From NCBI GenBank assembly GCA_944472135.2, contig OX235265.1, forward strand, positions 56,369,112 through 56,433,111: DNA of 64,000 bases. Direction: 5' to 3'. Below, one piece after another: positions 43,555 to 56,927 of the stretch. The translations under genes and the position numbers were made by a program. The stretch is from Trichobilharzia regenti (Eukaryota; Platyhelminthes; Trematoda; Strigeidida; Schistosomatidae). Positions within the stretch are counted from its first letter, which is position 1; every line of letters begins with the position of its first letter. The notes below the pieces were generated by a model that saw nothing but the letters and a program-made list of their open reading frames with translations, ran no database searches and had not been told where the DNA came from.

Positions 43555-46500
43555 TGATGAAATATGTTTTGCTTATTACCAACTAAATATAATATTTTTC
43601 AAGTGTGGAACGTTACAAATCGAACTGCTACACTTCTGTGCTCATTTCCATGTTAAAACTCAGTCAGTCAGCTTTTTCACTGCAGATGCGTAGTGTCACA
43701 ACTACCTAGTGTTATTTAGCTTAAACAATTATTCATGCCGCTTCCTAAGGACTCTGTGCATTTCCCGATTCCTTAAACTGTCCAGATAAAGTGCACCGAA
43801 GAGGAAAACATAAACCGAAAGTCAGTAACACGGACGTAAGAACTAGTGTGAATAGAAGTGAATAAGATGAATGACCTTCTATCCCTGTAGTACGCTTAAC
43901 TAAAATACTCATGTATATGAATGAGGCAAAAAGTTGTGTGACTGACTTGATATGATCATGAGCAATAGTTTGTGCTCAAAACGCCACCAAGTAATATTGC
44001 TGTACAACACTGTGTGATTTATCAAAATAAAATCGTATCCATAATGGAGTTATACTCTACCACAGTGCCCAAATTTTATACTTATGTCAAAAATACTTAT
44101 CTTATGTGTCTCCTAATTGTTTCCTTTTTGTCTTCCTCATTGCAGGTCGTCAGTCTTCGTAGACATTCTAGTAGATATCGTCATACATAGTGTCTGCAAG
44201 CAGTCTTTCAATACATCTACCTCCCGCAAAGTTATTGTTACGATGCCTTTAAATCATTTACACTTGGCCGTAATACAATTAGTGTGCTAATATTACTGAT
44301 TCAATGACATGCAAGACTTGCACATGTTACTGTGAAGTTAGCTTGTAATAACATTCCCTCCATAGTAAATAGAATGCTTGTGATAACGATTCGTCATTAT
44401 CTTTTCATTGTGTTGATAGTTGCGTATATATTAGAAAAAAGCTAACCTTGTCGTATCAGTTCTCTAAATTACAATCGCTAAGTGCCCATACCTCTGCTGA
44501 ATACCAAGTGCTACTCGTGGCCCATGAAATACTTATTACTGCATTCGGAAATAACAGTCAAACTATTATTACATGGAGTAGTGAGACAGAAGGCGTATGA
44601 AATTTAGATATTAGTGTGTATCTGAAGTTAACGACACAATATATATGTGGATTTCTCATTTCCAAACTAGAGAATTTTATAGGGTAATGTAGGAGTGAGC
44701 GCAATGAGTTAATAATGTATTCTTTACTGCAAACATCTTGTATGAGTGAAATGCTTCTATTCAATTTTCGGCGAAGCTTCAATATCACCCTGCAGGGTTT
44801 CTTCAATGCACTCTCATAGGGAATAATACTTGGTACTGAAGAATCCAGCCAAAAGCATCTGTGACACAGTCGAATGACTTTTTCAACTAGAAGCCGCAAT
44901 ACTGATATTAAGTGTGATTTACCTGTAAACTGAGGGACTCTAGTGTAACACAGCACCATATCCCAGCAGGGTATTCTTTGTGTTTTACAGGTACAAATAG
45001 AATTCATGGATTGAGCATTTGCTAAATATGGAGGCGACCCATTGAGTCACTTAGACGAAAGGCTGACGAAATGCGATACCTTACACACGCACTTTCAGAT
45101 GTAGGCATGTGTCACTTCACATGAACTCTGGACCATATCGAGTAGGCATTCCTTTAAATTAATTATTTAAATTAATTATTGTTCGTATATGTGATGACTT
45201 GGTGCGTTTCCTAGTTTGCCTATAATTACGGAATATACATTTTATTAGGGAACACAAATGGATTTCGTGAAAACCAGTGGTGTTCCTTCTCTAGTCTTAA
45301 TTGATGTCACATTGATTGACACGATTAAAGGAATAGATTGTAACGTGGTGTTTTCTGTAGCTGCGAAACGTAATTACCTAGTTTCGAATTGACATCATGC
45401 GTCTAATCCTATTAACCTATGTACATAGTTCCACCTTCACGAAACCTAGAAGTCAGGAGCAGACTCTCTTTGACAGATCTAGTTTTACTTTGTGACCAAT
45501 TGGTGAGTCACCTGGTATTGTAGTAGTAAAAAAACAACTCCAAACCTTAGTATTTTCTAGAAATGAACATATTTACTTACTTTGGAGACAATTTAATCTT
45601 AGGGATATTAACCTTTACTTAGTAATTTGGATCCGAAAGTAAACCCCATGTTACTAAGTTATTCAGAAGACAGAATGATGAGTAAAACAGTACTCGGATA
45701 CTTATTCTAACGAAACTGAATAATGATAATCGTTTAGCTTACCAATATGCCGCTTACTTTCAGTCTTAATTCAAAGAAAAATTTAATTGCTCACTAAATT
45801 AATAGTTCCAGAAGACTGCTCTACTCCTGTCTCCGAAATACTTTACCCGATCGTGTTTTACTTCAAAATATGTGTATACTGGCCAGCTGATGTTGCCTAT
45901 CCAGTTACACTGTTTTTCAGTTACAATGTCCCATCTATTTCTTATCAAACAGAACATCCCTTAAACCATCAACGAGTTACCATCATTTCTAAATAAATAA
46001 CCTTAACTATTCGCATATAAACAATGCTATAAACTTTATCACTTACGTGATGTTTCAACTTTCGATTAATCAGTTTTCCCTTACATGAGCACCTGTTTCA
46101 ATTTTAACGGATAGTTCTAACCTTTGACTACTGAATTAGTACGTTTCCTTATATACCATCCATACGAAATATAGGTACTGATAATGATTACTGCTAACAG
46201 ATTTATCACGAGAATGTACTCCATATTGACGACAATATACCTAAGGGGCGGACATATCTTCTAAACGCACTACTCAATACCACACGTGACCCTAATCTCC
46301 TAACTCTGTAGCTCACAAAATTCTATAAAGTTAGTAGTGACTATTAACAAGTGGAATGTCTATTTGAGGTACAGAGAATACATTTATTAGTGATTCGACA
46401 CAAAATACAAAATCAACGGTACTGGAAACCACTTTCTTCAGCAACGAATCCCACGAGGTCACTGGGACTACAGATTATCTAAAAAAGAAAACAAGGGTTC

Positions 46501-47980
46501 ACAGGATGTATACATGAATATAACTACCAATATAATATTAACGAGATAGCACAGTAAGAATTAATGAAAGTTTATATCGATGTGCGATTACATCAGTCAC
46601 TATTTTTGACACAAGTGGATATTTAGACAAAGTAATAAGAAGACGTAATTTGTCTGAGTCGTGTAGTGTTGTATTTGTGCAACACATTTTGGACAATCTG
46701 GTCACGCATGGACTTGTTATAGGAATACATATGAGATTAATACAGTTAAAAGTCTAGAAAATAAATTTAGGTGGAATTAAAACCACATATTGGAGGTCAA
46801 AATAACAATGAAGATCACTAAACCAAATATCAGAGAGACTAGTACATCTACCCTGACTAGTATCAAAACGAAGTTTAACAAAGAAGGTTTCGTGTGATGA
46901 CGAATAGTCTTGGAATTCACAAAAGTGGTTTAAACTTCCTAATCACACTTCGGCTTCCACAAACTTTAGGATGCAATCCAAACACGTTTTACAGATAGGT
47001 TTAAAAAATGTGCAAACGTCAGTTTTATGTCCTGTCCCTATAATATGTTTCGAAATAGAGGAGCTGGGACCCCATTAATAACTTCTGAAGATTCTGTTGC
47101 TTCTGGAGGCATTTAGGAATATGATGCGTAGCCCTTACTTGCAGAAATCGATGAGCCTTCCCTAAATGGATACAGCAACCACTTCTAAACCTTACGTCCA
47201 TAGCTTTAAGAGATGTCGGACACTACTTCTACGTGGTTTTAAAATAATTTTGTGAATTAACTTCGAACAAGCGCGAATAATGTGGCGTCAGGACAATAAC
47301 AAAAATCGGAAGTTTATGAAACCAAACTCACTAATAGGACAAAATGACACACACGTCAGATGTCTTTACGTACCTGATCACGAGGATGGTATTGAAATCC
47401 ACCAAGTTACTAAAATGTTGCAGTGTGCATTTAACTCATTTAAAAATTTTGGCAGAAAACACTGAATGTTGTAAGTGATCGTAAAACATATTGCAGTTTC
47501 TTCCCATTTGTGAACACTAATTTTCGCTTGTATCTATGCATTCCATTGACTTTCAGCTATCAAAACACCACACGAAAGTGCGGAAGGATGCAAAATTTGA
47601 TATCAACCATATTCTTCGGTTCCTGCAGCAGTAATAGGTACTGCACAAATGCTGATAGGGAAATTTGAGACCGAATACAAGTTTCCGCCAATCTGCAAAG
47701 AAATTTATCGAATGACAGTCGTTGAAATGTACGCGAACCTTAATCGGCATGCCAAAAATCACTGCATGAACCACGTATTTAAGCGTCCTGTCACACAAGA
47801 AATAAGTAAATGCTCAAGAACAATATCGAACAATAATTTTCATATAAATTCATCCAACAAGAGCAAAATAAGCACCAAAATCGCGCCTACTGCGTTTGCT
47901 GGACGACTAGCTCCAACTCAAATCAACGAAACCGCGCAAATGCCGTCAAGGTTAAGCCAGAGGCGCCACTTCAAATAGGG
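43555..47980. other. Largely unassigned 4.4-kb region
   Basis: AT-rich, with no recognisable transposon core or conserved domain. A minus-strand stretch at 44558-45007 (149 codons) and plus-strand stretches at 47280-47465 and 47649-47978 are open, but none shows a motif I know. The first contains internal GTAAAT and ACAG signals that could be splice sites. A palindromic (ttaaattaatta)2 occurs at 45154-45180. This is the longest stretch in the window with little transposon signal, so it could be intron or intergenic DNA. Confidence 0.35.
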
Positions 47981-48000
47981 GATATACCTTATCAACGCCC

Positions 48001-48340
48001 TTCTCAATCAGCCATAAATTTTAATTGTCTCTTCAATCAGATATTTCTGCATATATCCCTGATAACGTTGTATTATGAGTATTTCAGTATGCCAAGAGTT
48101 CAGGCTCAAGTTCCAGATGCAAATCAAACGAAGACGACTGGTACTAAAATGTCTCTGGAGACTGCTTAATGCTATACGTAAGCACTGTCTGCGTCTACGC
48201 AAATTAAAGCCGGATGGTGGTAGTCTAAATAATCAACTAAATGGTGAGTCTTAAGTAGTAATGAATCTTATGTTGCTTTTCTATAACTATAATCTTGTGT
48301 AGTCAAATTTTTCAGAACAACATATTAAAGCTTACTTTTG
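48001..48340 (+). mobile_element. Family A LINE 3' UTR fragment
   Basis: Matches 24800-25145 almost base for base ('ttctcaatcagccataaatttt' through 'aacaacatattaaagcttact'). Both ends are cut. It starts within 10 bp of the sequence where the giant palindrome's right arm ends. Confidence 0.75.
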
Positions 48341-48540
48341 CTTTTAATAATAATAATAATAATAATGGTATATTCTCATTTTGTACATGAGAGACGCCAG
48401 TTTACAGGCATCATCAATATGATAAATTACATATACGATTAGCAATCATAATTAATAATAATGTTTTAATAAAATACACATTTTTTCCTACTTGTGTAGG
48501 ACACACCAAATATACAGGCATGGATAAGCATTATATAAAT
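48341..48540 (-). mobile_element. Two nested LINE 3' tails
   Basis: (TAA)n, then 'ggtatattctcattttgtac' and 'acaggcat'. A second TAA-rich stretch then runs to 'cctacttgtgtaggacacacc' and 'acaggcatggataag'. Both are the minus-strand 3'-end signature seen at 20343-20400 and 23716-23800. The bodies of these LINEs are not recognisable. Confidence 0.5.
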
Positions 48541-49315
48541 TTCATAAATTTGGTTTATGGTTAAGTTACATGGTTGCTGGCGTTTTTGTCTTAGGTCTGT
48601 GGGAACAATATGATAACCAGTCATTCAATGGAGCACATCATGAAATATAGGAATATTGTCTTCGCATTAACAAAAAAACCCAAGTAAGTTTTGGATGGAT
48701 TAAAAATACTTGGGAAAAAATAAAGCTTGAAGTAATTCCTCAATATAACTTGGGTGTGTACAAATCCGAATCTTATTTTTGATTTGATTTATATCCAAAT
48801 TGGGTAATAAGGAAGCTATTTTTACAGATACGATCAGTTATGTTATAAGCTACAATCGTGACGTTGTATTACAAATAGATACTTTTCCATTGGTATAAGA
48901 GTATATTCCACAAATGTAATCCAGGTTGCGTCGTGGAGAAAGTTAATTCGTTATTAACCAGGCAACTGAAAGATACGGGACCAATAATGTTTGCAGATCA
49001 TTTGTCATTGTAAATGGTCAAATATCCACATTATTCATTCTCATTCAAAAAGTCAAATGGAAGCTGAAATGGTGAGAGAAAAAAGAAGACAAACAACAGC
49101 AACGCAAAAGAAAGCAACGGGAGTCCTTAAGGAGTGATTAATAAATATATACATATATATTCTGTTTAGTAACTGTGGTTATTTTGGTACACAAACTAAC
49201 TAGTCCCGTTATGCTAACTTTTATATTATGTGTGAACTAATATTACTGTCCTGTGTAGAAATGTTAATCATCTAGTTCCAATAATATTAAAATTTATAAT
49301 TGTAGTTTGTTGTAA

Positions 49316-52266
49316 CTACACGTTTAAAGAACTTAAAATATCTATGTAGGGTGAAAAAGAAGGTGTAAGAGTCAGGCGCAAAAGTGCATTGTCATCTTTG
49401 AGTAGTCTGGTGACTGAGGAGATGAACACTGGAAGTGTGTTTGCATCGCGCACATTAGCTGGTAGTCTATTCCAAATGACTGAAAACTTATTTAAGAAGA
49501 AGTTGTACCGCACGTAAGTCTGACAGTGCTCCATAGCAGCTAGGTTGTGATGATTTCTAAGATTGTAACTGATGACAGCGGTAGGTTTAGTTATTGGCTC
49601 GGAGGAATGCAAGAGAAGATTAGTTAGCTTATAGTAAAAGATAAGGTTTAGCTTAAGGCGTCTTTTCCAGAGGGGTTCTAATCTTAGTCTTACGCATCGC
49701 TCATGGTATTCCAGACCACTTTCTAAACCAAGAGTTCTTGAGGTAAACTGCCGTTGCACTCCCTCTAATTTAAGCTTGTCATTTTGTCTTAGTCCGCTAA
49801 GAATAAACGGGCAGTATTCTAAGATAGGTCGGACACATACTTTGTATAATAAAACCCTAGTTTCACAACAAAAGAAATTGCGTGTTATGCATCCTATCAG
49901 CCTTCGCGTTTTACGTCTGGCATAATCAGTCTGTTCAGCGAACGTTAGGTTACTAGAGTATCTAATACCGAGATCTACGACTGAGTTGAGCTTAGCTAGT
50001 TTTCGCCCATTTATTTCAAGAGTTAGATCAAGGTTACTGTTGCCGATACAAATCCAGCCGCATTTGTCAATGTTAAAATTTAGACAGGATTCAGCACACC
50101 ACGTTGCAAGGCTACTTAGTTCAAGATGTATTTTAGTAACCATATCGCTTAATTCATGAGTGTAGCAGGAGTAGACGACTTTGAGGTCGTCAGCATATAG
50201 GAATGGTTTACCTGAGGTGAAGCACTTGCAAATGCTGTTAATGTAGACTGTGAATAAAAGTGGACCTAGGACACTACCTTGCACGACCCCACTTGAGATC
50301 TGCCTAGGATGAGACAATACAGATCCAACTTTGGTTATTTGTACCCTGTTGCTTAGAAATGATTTTAACCAGTTCAGTAATGGGTTGCGAATTCCACAAG
50401 AGTACAGCTTCTCAAAGAGAATACTGTGAGATACCATGTCAAATGCCCTAGATATATCGAAGTAGAGAACAACGACTAGCTTACGTGCTTCGCGACTACT
50501 AGTGATGCAGTTGAAAAAGTCGAAGTGGCAAGTAACGCAGGATCTATTTTTGAGAAATCCGTGTTGAGACCTTGTAACAAGATCTTCCCTAATTAGGTAG
50601 TCTGACAATTGATCTTTTACAACTTTCTCCATGATTCGTGAGATAACTGGGGTTATATTTATGGGTCTGTAATTGCGGACGTTTGCCCTATCACCAGATT
50701 TGTAATGTGGAATTATGAAGCTAGTTTTCCACTCACTAGGGTAAGTGCCAGTGTCCATAGATATTGAGAAGAATTTAAGAAGTAACAGGGTATATCACAC
50801 CCACTGTTTTTGAAAATTATCGAAGCGAGGCCATCCGGTCCCGTACTAGTGGAAGGTTTAAGGCTTTTAATTGCTTGTACTATTAACTGATTAGTGAACA
50901 CAATGCTTTCAAGGGAAGAGATAGTAAGGGGAGCGGTTTCACCAGGCATATGTGTTTCTAAACTAAAGTTTGCAAACCAATCACTGAAGAGTTCACAGAT
51001 AGTGGCAGGTTCATTGTAGATTACTTTGTCGTGAAGTAAGTATGGGATTTCCCTCGCCGACTGCATTCGTTTTTTAAGAAGTGCCGTTAAGTTATAAACT
51101 TTGGAGGTACTTTCAAGTGCCGTTAACTCTTCGTCGAGGTCCTTTTGAGAGCGTAGGCGCTTGATAGATTCAAGAGACTCGTGGATTGAGAGCAATAGTG
51201 ATATGTCCTTAGTGGAATAGTACTGTTTCTTCAGTTTCCTTAACTTATTACGGTGTGCCCTTGGAATATATTCAGTTCGGTGTCTACTTAATTTCACTAT
51301 TTTCTTTGGAGCAACTGTATCTAGACAAAGGGTAACATTCCTGTAAAACAGGGTTACTAAGGCCTCCAGGGAGTCAGTGGTAAAATAGTCATCCCATTGA
51401 CAGAGTCGAATAAGTTCTTGGACTAATCCCCAGTCTGTATATTTGTAACTACGACATATTGTGCTTCCTGAGTCTTGTTTGTTTCCTGTATTTAGTGGTG
51501 AGAAAGGCAGAGAGCAGAGTACCATTCTATGGTCACTACTGGAAAATCGATTACCAACATACGTGGATACTGGGATTGTGTCATGACAAAAAACAAGGTC
51601 CAACATGTTGTCACCACGAGTAGGTGTCTGGACGTGTTGTTGCCATCCATAACAGTCTATAGTGGCAAGTAATTCGTCGAAGCGTTGGGGGCCGGAACTA
51701 GTTAGCCAATTGACTTCTGGAAGATTGAAGTCCCCTGCAATTATTTTGTAATTAGCACTAAACGAGGATGCGTGTGCAAACGATTTAGCTAATAACGCAT
51801 CAGTTTCTTTTGTTGAGCTTGGTGCTCGATAAACACAGCCTATGAGAAGTTTGTACTTATCTCCATGTAAGACAACCCAGAGTGAGTCAGGTACATTATT
51901 CATTGTTTCATCTTCCACCTTACTGACTACAAATGAGCTATGTATATATATGAGACATCCTCCACCACGCTTGCAATCTCTGTTTGCACGGTGTACAGTG
52001 TAATCATCGATACCTATATGCACATCAAGTACAGAGGATGAGCACCATGACTCAGTAATCAGAGCTACAGTAGGCTTGGCGACTAATAATAATGTCCTTA
52101 GTTCAGATATCTTATTGATTAAGGAACGTGCATTAATTAGCAATATCGTGAATAAGTCACGGGATACTACAAACTGGCTTAAAATGTCACCATAACCTAA
52201 ATCTATTTGTGCGTCAGCACCGCAAGAATTTATGAATGAAAAGGAGGTCGGACTGGGTGTCTGCAC
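49316..52266 (-). pseudogene. Family B LINE ORF2: endonuclease and RT, one frameshift
   Basis: The first 517 codons (52266-50713) carry the APE endonuclease: LLINARS, LITESWCSS, GCVYRAP, AGDFNLPEVN, MLDLVF and SSDH. The remaining RT is in another frame (50758-49316, 480 codons): YRPINITPVISRIMEKVV, YFDISRAFDMVSH, SGVVQGSVLGPLLF and FLYADDLKVVYS, ending with WNRLPANVRD. The switch is explained by one missing base in the CCC run (minus strand) at 50788-50790. All catalytic motifs are otherwise intact, so the copy is either freshly broken or carries a sequencing error. Confidence 0.85.
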
Positions 52267-53697
52267 ATCGGGTTGGTGTGCAATGAGGTGGTCCTAGGTG
52301 CCATGGGTCGTACCAGTGATTCGGGACACCTGGAAAATTTACCATGTGTTCCTGGATATAAGGGTAGTACAGGTTGGGCCTAGGTTGACGGTTAAAAGGC
52401 ATAGCATCAAAGGTCTACCCATCCAACTGCTATTCGTCATACCGGTATACACCTTCGGGTTGTTTTTATAACTTAAAGGGAATTGTGAAGGAAGGTGCTT
52501 TGGCTGCAAGACTTTAGGAGTCTTGGAGCCTGACTTTCTATAAGGTGGAGCATGCGGAACACCTCCAGATATACTTATGTTTCGAGAGGAGTTTTTCGTA
52601 ACAAGTGATGGTTTGTTGGCATTCTTACTCTCAGCAGGCTTATTGAATACAAAGTATTCTTCCCCATCATTAGTCTCAACCCTGCGAAATTTGTTCATCG
52701 TGGTGAGGTTACTACGTTTGGGGGGAAATTTCTTAGAACAACTTGCAGAAGTTCTAGTCATTTTAACATCTTTCGATGAGGCTTTATTTACAGGGGTACT
52801 GGTATCTAAATCAGTTCCTAGTTCCATTGGCAGGTGTGGTTGTTGTGTAGTTTGCTGAATGCTAGTTTCAGCACTAGGTGTCTGTTGCTGTGCACGATCC
52901 TTATTTGGTAAATCAAAGCTAGAGGAGGTGACCAGGTTATTACTACGCATTATTCTGCGCTGACACGGTGTTTTATCCTGAGCTACGGTTATAGACTTAT
53001 AACTGCTATTCAGTCTTAAGTGATCCTGACATTTAGTAAACTTACTAGCATCAAGGGAATTACTGAATTTAAAAATGATTGGGCAATTAGCCTGGTTAGA
53101 CTTTTTACGAAGTCGTTTGCATTCACATGGAACACTAGCCATGCCGCAACAAATCAGGATTTTGTGTCTTACAGTTTTCAGGGGCAGAGAATCTGGGACG
53201 TTGTAAACTATAGCTTGGTGAGAAGAGGTTATACGCTTCATCACCTCCGTAGCCAAGCAGTCAATCAGATTTTCAGCTTTATTTAGGTTGTCTGGAGATA
53301 TTTTAGGATGCCTTTCTAAAAGACAGGCTATTGGGTCTAAATTCAAAAGCTTATTTTGAGTTACATCCAGTAAACACTTAACCTGGCCAATATCAGAACG
53401 GCTCTCCGTGGTATTTGAGATTGGCAGTGACATACTATCAAACTGATCTAATTTTTTCTGAATTTCACTTACTTGCCTCTGCATATCTTTCAAAAGGAGG
53501 TTTAGTTTACAGAACTCAGAGTTCTCTAACAGAACATCTTTCACCTGTATCACAGGAGTGAGATCTGCACTCAAACCATTTTGAGAGCTAGTAGTTGATA
53601 CTGTATTACCAGGCGGTAATGCAGTTATAACCGAATTTGAGCCACTATCTAAAACAATTGTGTTTCTACGAACACGTTTTTTAGAGATTTGGACCAT
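52214..53697 (-). pseudogene. Family B LINE ORF1, one frameshift near the C-terminus
   Basis: The frame opens MVQISKKRVRRN and runs 452 codons to 52339. A leucine-rich coiled-coil-like segment lies at about residues 60-85 (LLLKDMQRQVSEIQKKL). The RRM-like domain follows at about 160-260 (AIVYNVPDSLPLKTV, RLRKKSNQANCPIIFKF, AQDKTPCQRR). The natural C-terminus seems to be in the overlapping frame (MPFNRQPRPNLYYPY, ending 52214). It is reached by one extra T in the TTT run at 52409-52411, as copy B1 shows. In that case ORF1 overlaps the start of ORF2 by about 50 bp. Confidence 0.8.
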
Positions 53698-53788
53698 AAT
53701 TTCAAGAATTATATGACAATAAGCAGTAAATAAATTTCAGAGCAAACACGTGCAAAAATGTCACCAATTTCGAACGTACCTCCAGGGA

Positions 53789-53899
53789 TGAATTGCCTGA
53801 TTGCCCTAACTAAAATGAACTATTTGTCGAACTTAAATTCCGTAACAACTCTCGAGAGATTAGTACGCATACTCCCGATAGCACTTCAAAGGAACTGTT
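53789..53899 (+). pseudogene. Small fragment of Pao/BEL gag
   Basis: About 110 bp nearly identical to 26208-26318 ('gaattgcctgattgccctaactaaaatg'), encoding MNYLSNLNSVTTLERLVRIL. It lies between the 5' end of LINE copy B2 and a family A 3' UTR fragment. Confidence 0.7.
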
Positions 53900-54268
53900 T
53901 CTGCATGTATCCCTGATAACGTTGTATTATGAGTATTTCAGTATGCCAAGAGTTCAGGCTCAAGTTCCAGATGCAAATCAAACGAAGACGACTGGTACTA
54001 AAATGTCTCTGGAGACTGCCTTATGCTATACGTAAGCACTGTCTGCGTCTACGCAAATTAAAGCCGGGATGGTGGTAGTCTAAATAATCAACTAAATGGT
54101 GAGTCTTAAGTAGTAATGAATCTTATGTTGCTTTTCTATAACTATAATCTTGTGTAGTCAAATTTTTCAGAACAACATATTAAAGCTTACTATTACTTTT
54201 GTGTTCAATGCTGCACGATTATGCACTGTTTTTCGAAGTTACATTTGTTTATATCTAGAATGTAGAGT
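53900..54268 (+). mobile_element. Family A LINE 3' UTR fragment
   Basis: Matches 24848-25215 ('tttctgcat-tatccctgataacg' to 'gtttatatctagaatgtag'). Truncated at both ends. Confidence 0.75.
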
Positions 54269-54548
54269 TTTTTTAAACAAGAGGGAATTTGAAAGTTATT
54301 TATGATCATTTTGATGATGAGACTATCAAACCTTCAGGATCTCTAGTAAACCGACAATAAGTGACAACCGTCACAATACTATCTTGGTGCTATATGAGTG
54401 CCGCGAGATCAATGGAGTACACACTTAAGATTCAGGCAGAGTTTAACGAATAAGGAATGAATTCGTTAACTATGCTGAGCACAGGACTAATTGCGAGATA
54501 AATGTTTTTACATAAACATTGGTAACATCTCAAGTGTTTAGGAACACT
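54269..54548. repeat. Dispersed repeat shared with 22345-22625
   Basis: Begins after 'ttttttaaacaagaggg' and ends 'gtgtttaggaacac'. Near-identical to the palindrome arms. Identity of the parent element unknown. Confidence 0.7.
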
Positions 54549-56927
54549 AAATAAAATAGCTACTTGTTTCGGTGCTTATTTTCCATGTTTCATCTTTGTT
54601 ATCTACCTTGATTATTTTAAGTCCAGGCTCTATTCAGTCATGGTTAAATGTATGCAACATAGCTTTCCATGTTGGCATTCTGCGATAACTTAAGTGTTAA
54701 TGAGCAGTACCTGCTATGATTTAGAAAGCTAGCTCATGTTGGGCAAATATAAGGTGGCGAGATTGGCCTCAAATTGCATGATTTACTTGAGATTTACAAC
54801 TATTCCATGAAAATCCTAAGTGCCTGATTAAGGTGTATACTTCACCAAAGTTTTCAACTGTCGTATAATATATACTTACTGAGAAATTCAAAATTTATGG
54901 AAACTCGTCTGTTCTGCCAATGTGTCTATAAACCGGCAGCATTTTGATAGCATTAGTCGATATGCTTCCATCGAATCGATTTAGAATGGCTACGAGAAAC
55001 TGTGACCTATGAATAACAAGTATAAATGGCTGACCCACCCGAATTATCGCTAAATTGCGGTTGAAAGCAGGAAGCACAGCGATGTGACACGGGAAGCATT
55101 AAATAACGCCACAGAGCAGAAAGGGGCCGCGTCAACATCGATAACATCGGGTTCAGCAGTCCCAAGAAGCCTGCCCGAACGACTTTGAACCCTTTACCAG
55201 TTGGTTTCGAATAGATATAACGCCTCTGATTGATCTGTGGCTACCCATCCTCCTAAACCTGAGCTCTAGCCACGCTACCTGCTGAATGTCAGGCCTGGCT
55301 CACTTAACCTTCACAAAAATTTTACACCATATGTCTCATTTCCCACGGGTGAACAAAGTGATCGCCGTCGGTTGAACGGCTGAACTTCAGATCAGTTGAC
55401 GAACTTCTTTGATCCGTCATTGGCTCAGGCTTTATTTGAATATTTAAAAATTAGCTGACTAACATGGATTCTAGCGAGACATATCCATTGACAACTCACA
55501 GATTAGTCCGATGTCGCAGACATCGCTCTTCCTAGAAGTAATGCTTAAAATGATTGTGGAGAATCTTACAAATATTCATTCAGAGAAATTCGCAGAACTC
55601 TGAAACGCCAAATAGGTGATTTTCAAGTAATGCGCTGAAGCCTTATATGTAATATTAAGTGCAATATCTAGAGGGTCATCAGAGAGGTATCTTTTACTGA
55701 GAGTTTGTAGGCAGATGACACTATCAACGACAAATACCAAGGTACAATAGACCAGCAGCTGTACTAGAATAATGTCCAGGGTGATCGAAAGCCTGTCGCA
55801 TTAGCAAGTCAGGGAGCGTCTGAACCAGGACAGTCCTGCACAAAGGTCGTCATGAATTCAGGAAGCAGTAATCTTGAGCTATCAATTTACCGACAGATCC
55901 TCAGAATAGCTTAAGCCGCAGCGGACCATTCAACTGAATTCAGCCATTTCGCTTTCAATGGACAATTTATATGCGCTTACTGGATTATATTGTGTGCAAA
56001 TGGGTCTTCAATCAGCAAGAGCGCCACCTTTTTGTGGTGTGACTGCGTATTTCCGTACTCTCTTCATTCTGTCGTTAAAAAATACATCCTTGAACGACCG
56101 TAGGCGTCATATCGTCCCTTTTCTAGCCGCCGCAGTGTTGGCTGACCAACACTTTAGACGGGCCAGACTAGACAGACAAAAGGCAGCGTGGCTAGAGCTT
56201 AGGTCTAGCATTACAGATGGCCACACCACAGTCATGATCATTGAATCCGACCGAAAACAAGCTCTCAGCCATTCCAGCGACCTAACTAATTCTTCTCCTA
56301 GGAGGCCTCTTAAATCTCTATGCAGATGATGTTTATGGAGGTTGACGGTATAGACGTTCGCGAACAGTACTGAGTACATTAACGCAAGATCTTATACCAA
56401 CAACTTCTAACTTGTTTGATTCTCATGTACCAGAGGGAAAGCAAAATACCACAATCGATTGTCCAAATTACGAGATATATTTCAGAACCAAATGGCGGAT
56501 TGAAGCGGAAGCTAAGCTAGCTAGTTATCGAGCACGACAGCCACACGACGGAGTACCAAATGGTGGGGATGCCTGACCGAAAGCCTTCAGCTAAACAAGT
56601 CGACTTAAACTCTAAGGGTCAGCATCCAATGCTCACTGATGATTCTTGTGGTCAATAATTTTGGGGGAATTATTTACCGCTACAGCCCACTCCCCTACTA
56701 GTGGGGCTGTGAGGACCCTGAGACAGAACCAGCCGGAAGTAAAAAATACTTGATGGTTCTCTTTCGGGTGAAAAAATCTTCCGAGCAGCTTGGTGGCGTG
56801 CCTATCGGTTTGCTTGCTTAGGTAATAGGGAGTTTGTAAATCGCCTCCTTGATTTTGTTGGTTGGATCCCGTGCTTCGTTTGTTTCTTGTCCAGTGCCCG
56901 TCGCACCTGGAAAACAAAACAAGAACG
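54549..56927. other. Unassigned region
   Basis: I find no known domain. A plus-strand stretch of 123 codons (55958-56329) overlaps a 90-codon minus-strand stretch (56107-56379); neither is recognisable. The part from about 56600 may be the 3' non-coding or LTR region of the gypsy element to its right, but no LTR pair can be matched by eye. Confidence 0.3.

Larger units (their letters stand above)
48988..53780 (-). mobile_element. Family B non-LTR retrotransposon, near-complete (copy B2)
   Basis: 5' UTR (about 53700-53780), ORF1 (53697 to about 52214), ORF2 (52266-49316) and 3' UTR (to 48988). Only two single-base gaps break the coding regions, both in short homopolymers (GGG at 50788-50790 and AAA at 52409-52411 on the plus strand). 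It is otherwise complete and serves as the reference for the broken copy B1. It is a CR1/Jockey-type element distinct from family A. Confidence 0.85.

Noticed and set aside
44558..45007. 149-codon minus-strand open frame as a gene
   Set aside because: No domain, conserved motif or neighbouring exon could be identified. Possible internal splice signals make the plain ORF doubtful. Kept only as a note in the region entry.
56107..56379. Ty3/gypsy gag or env on the minus strand
   Set aside because: The frame has no zinc knuckle, capsid or envelope motif, and the overlapping plus-strand frame is equally open. Not assigned.
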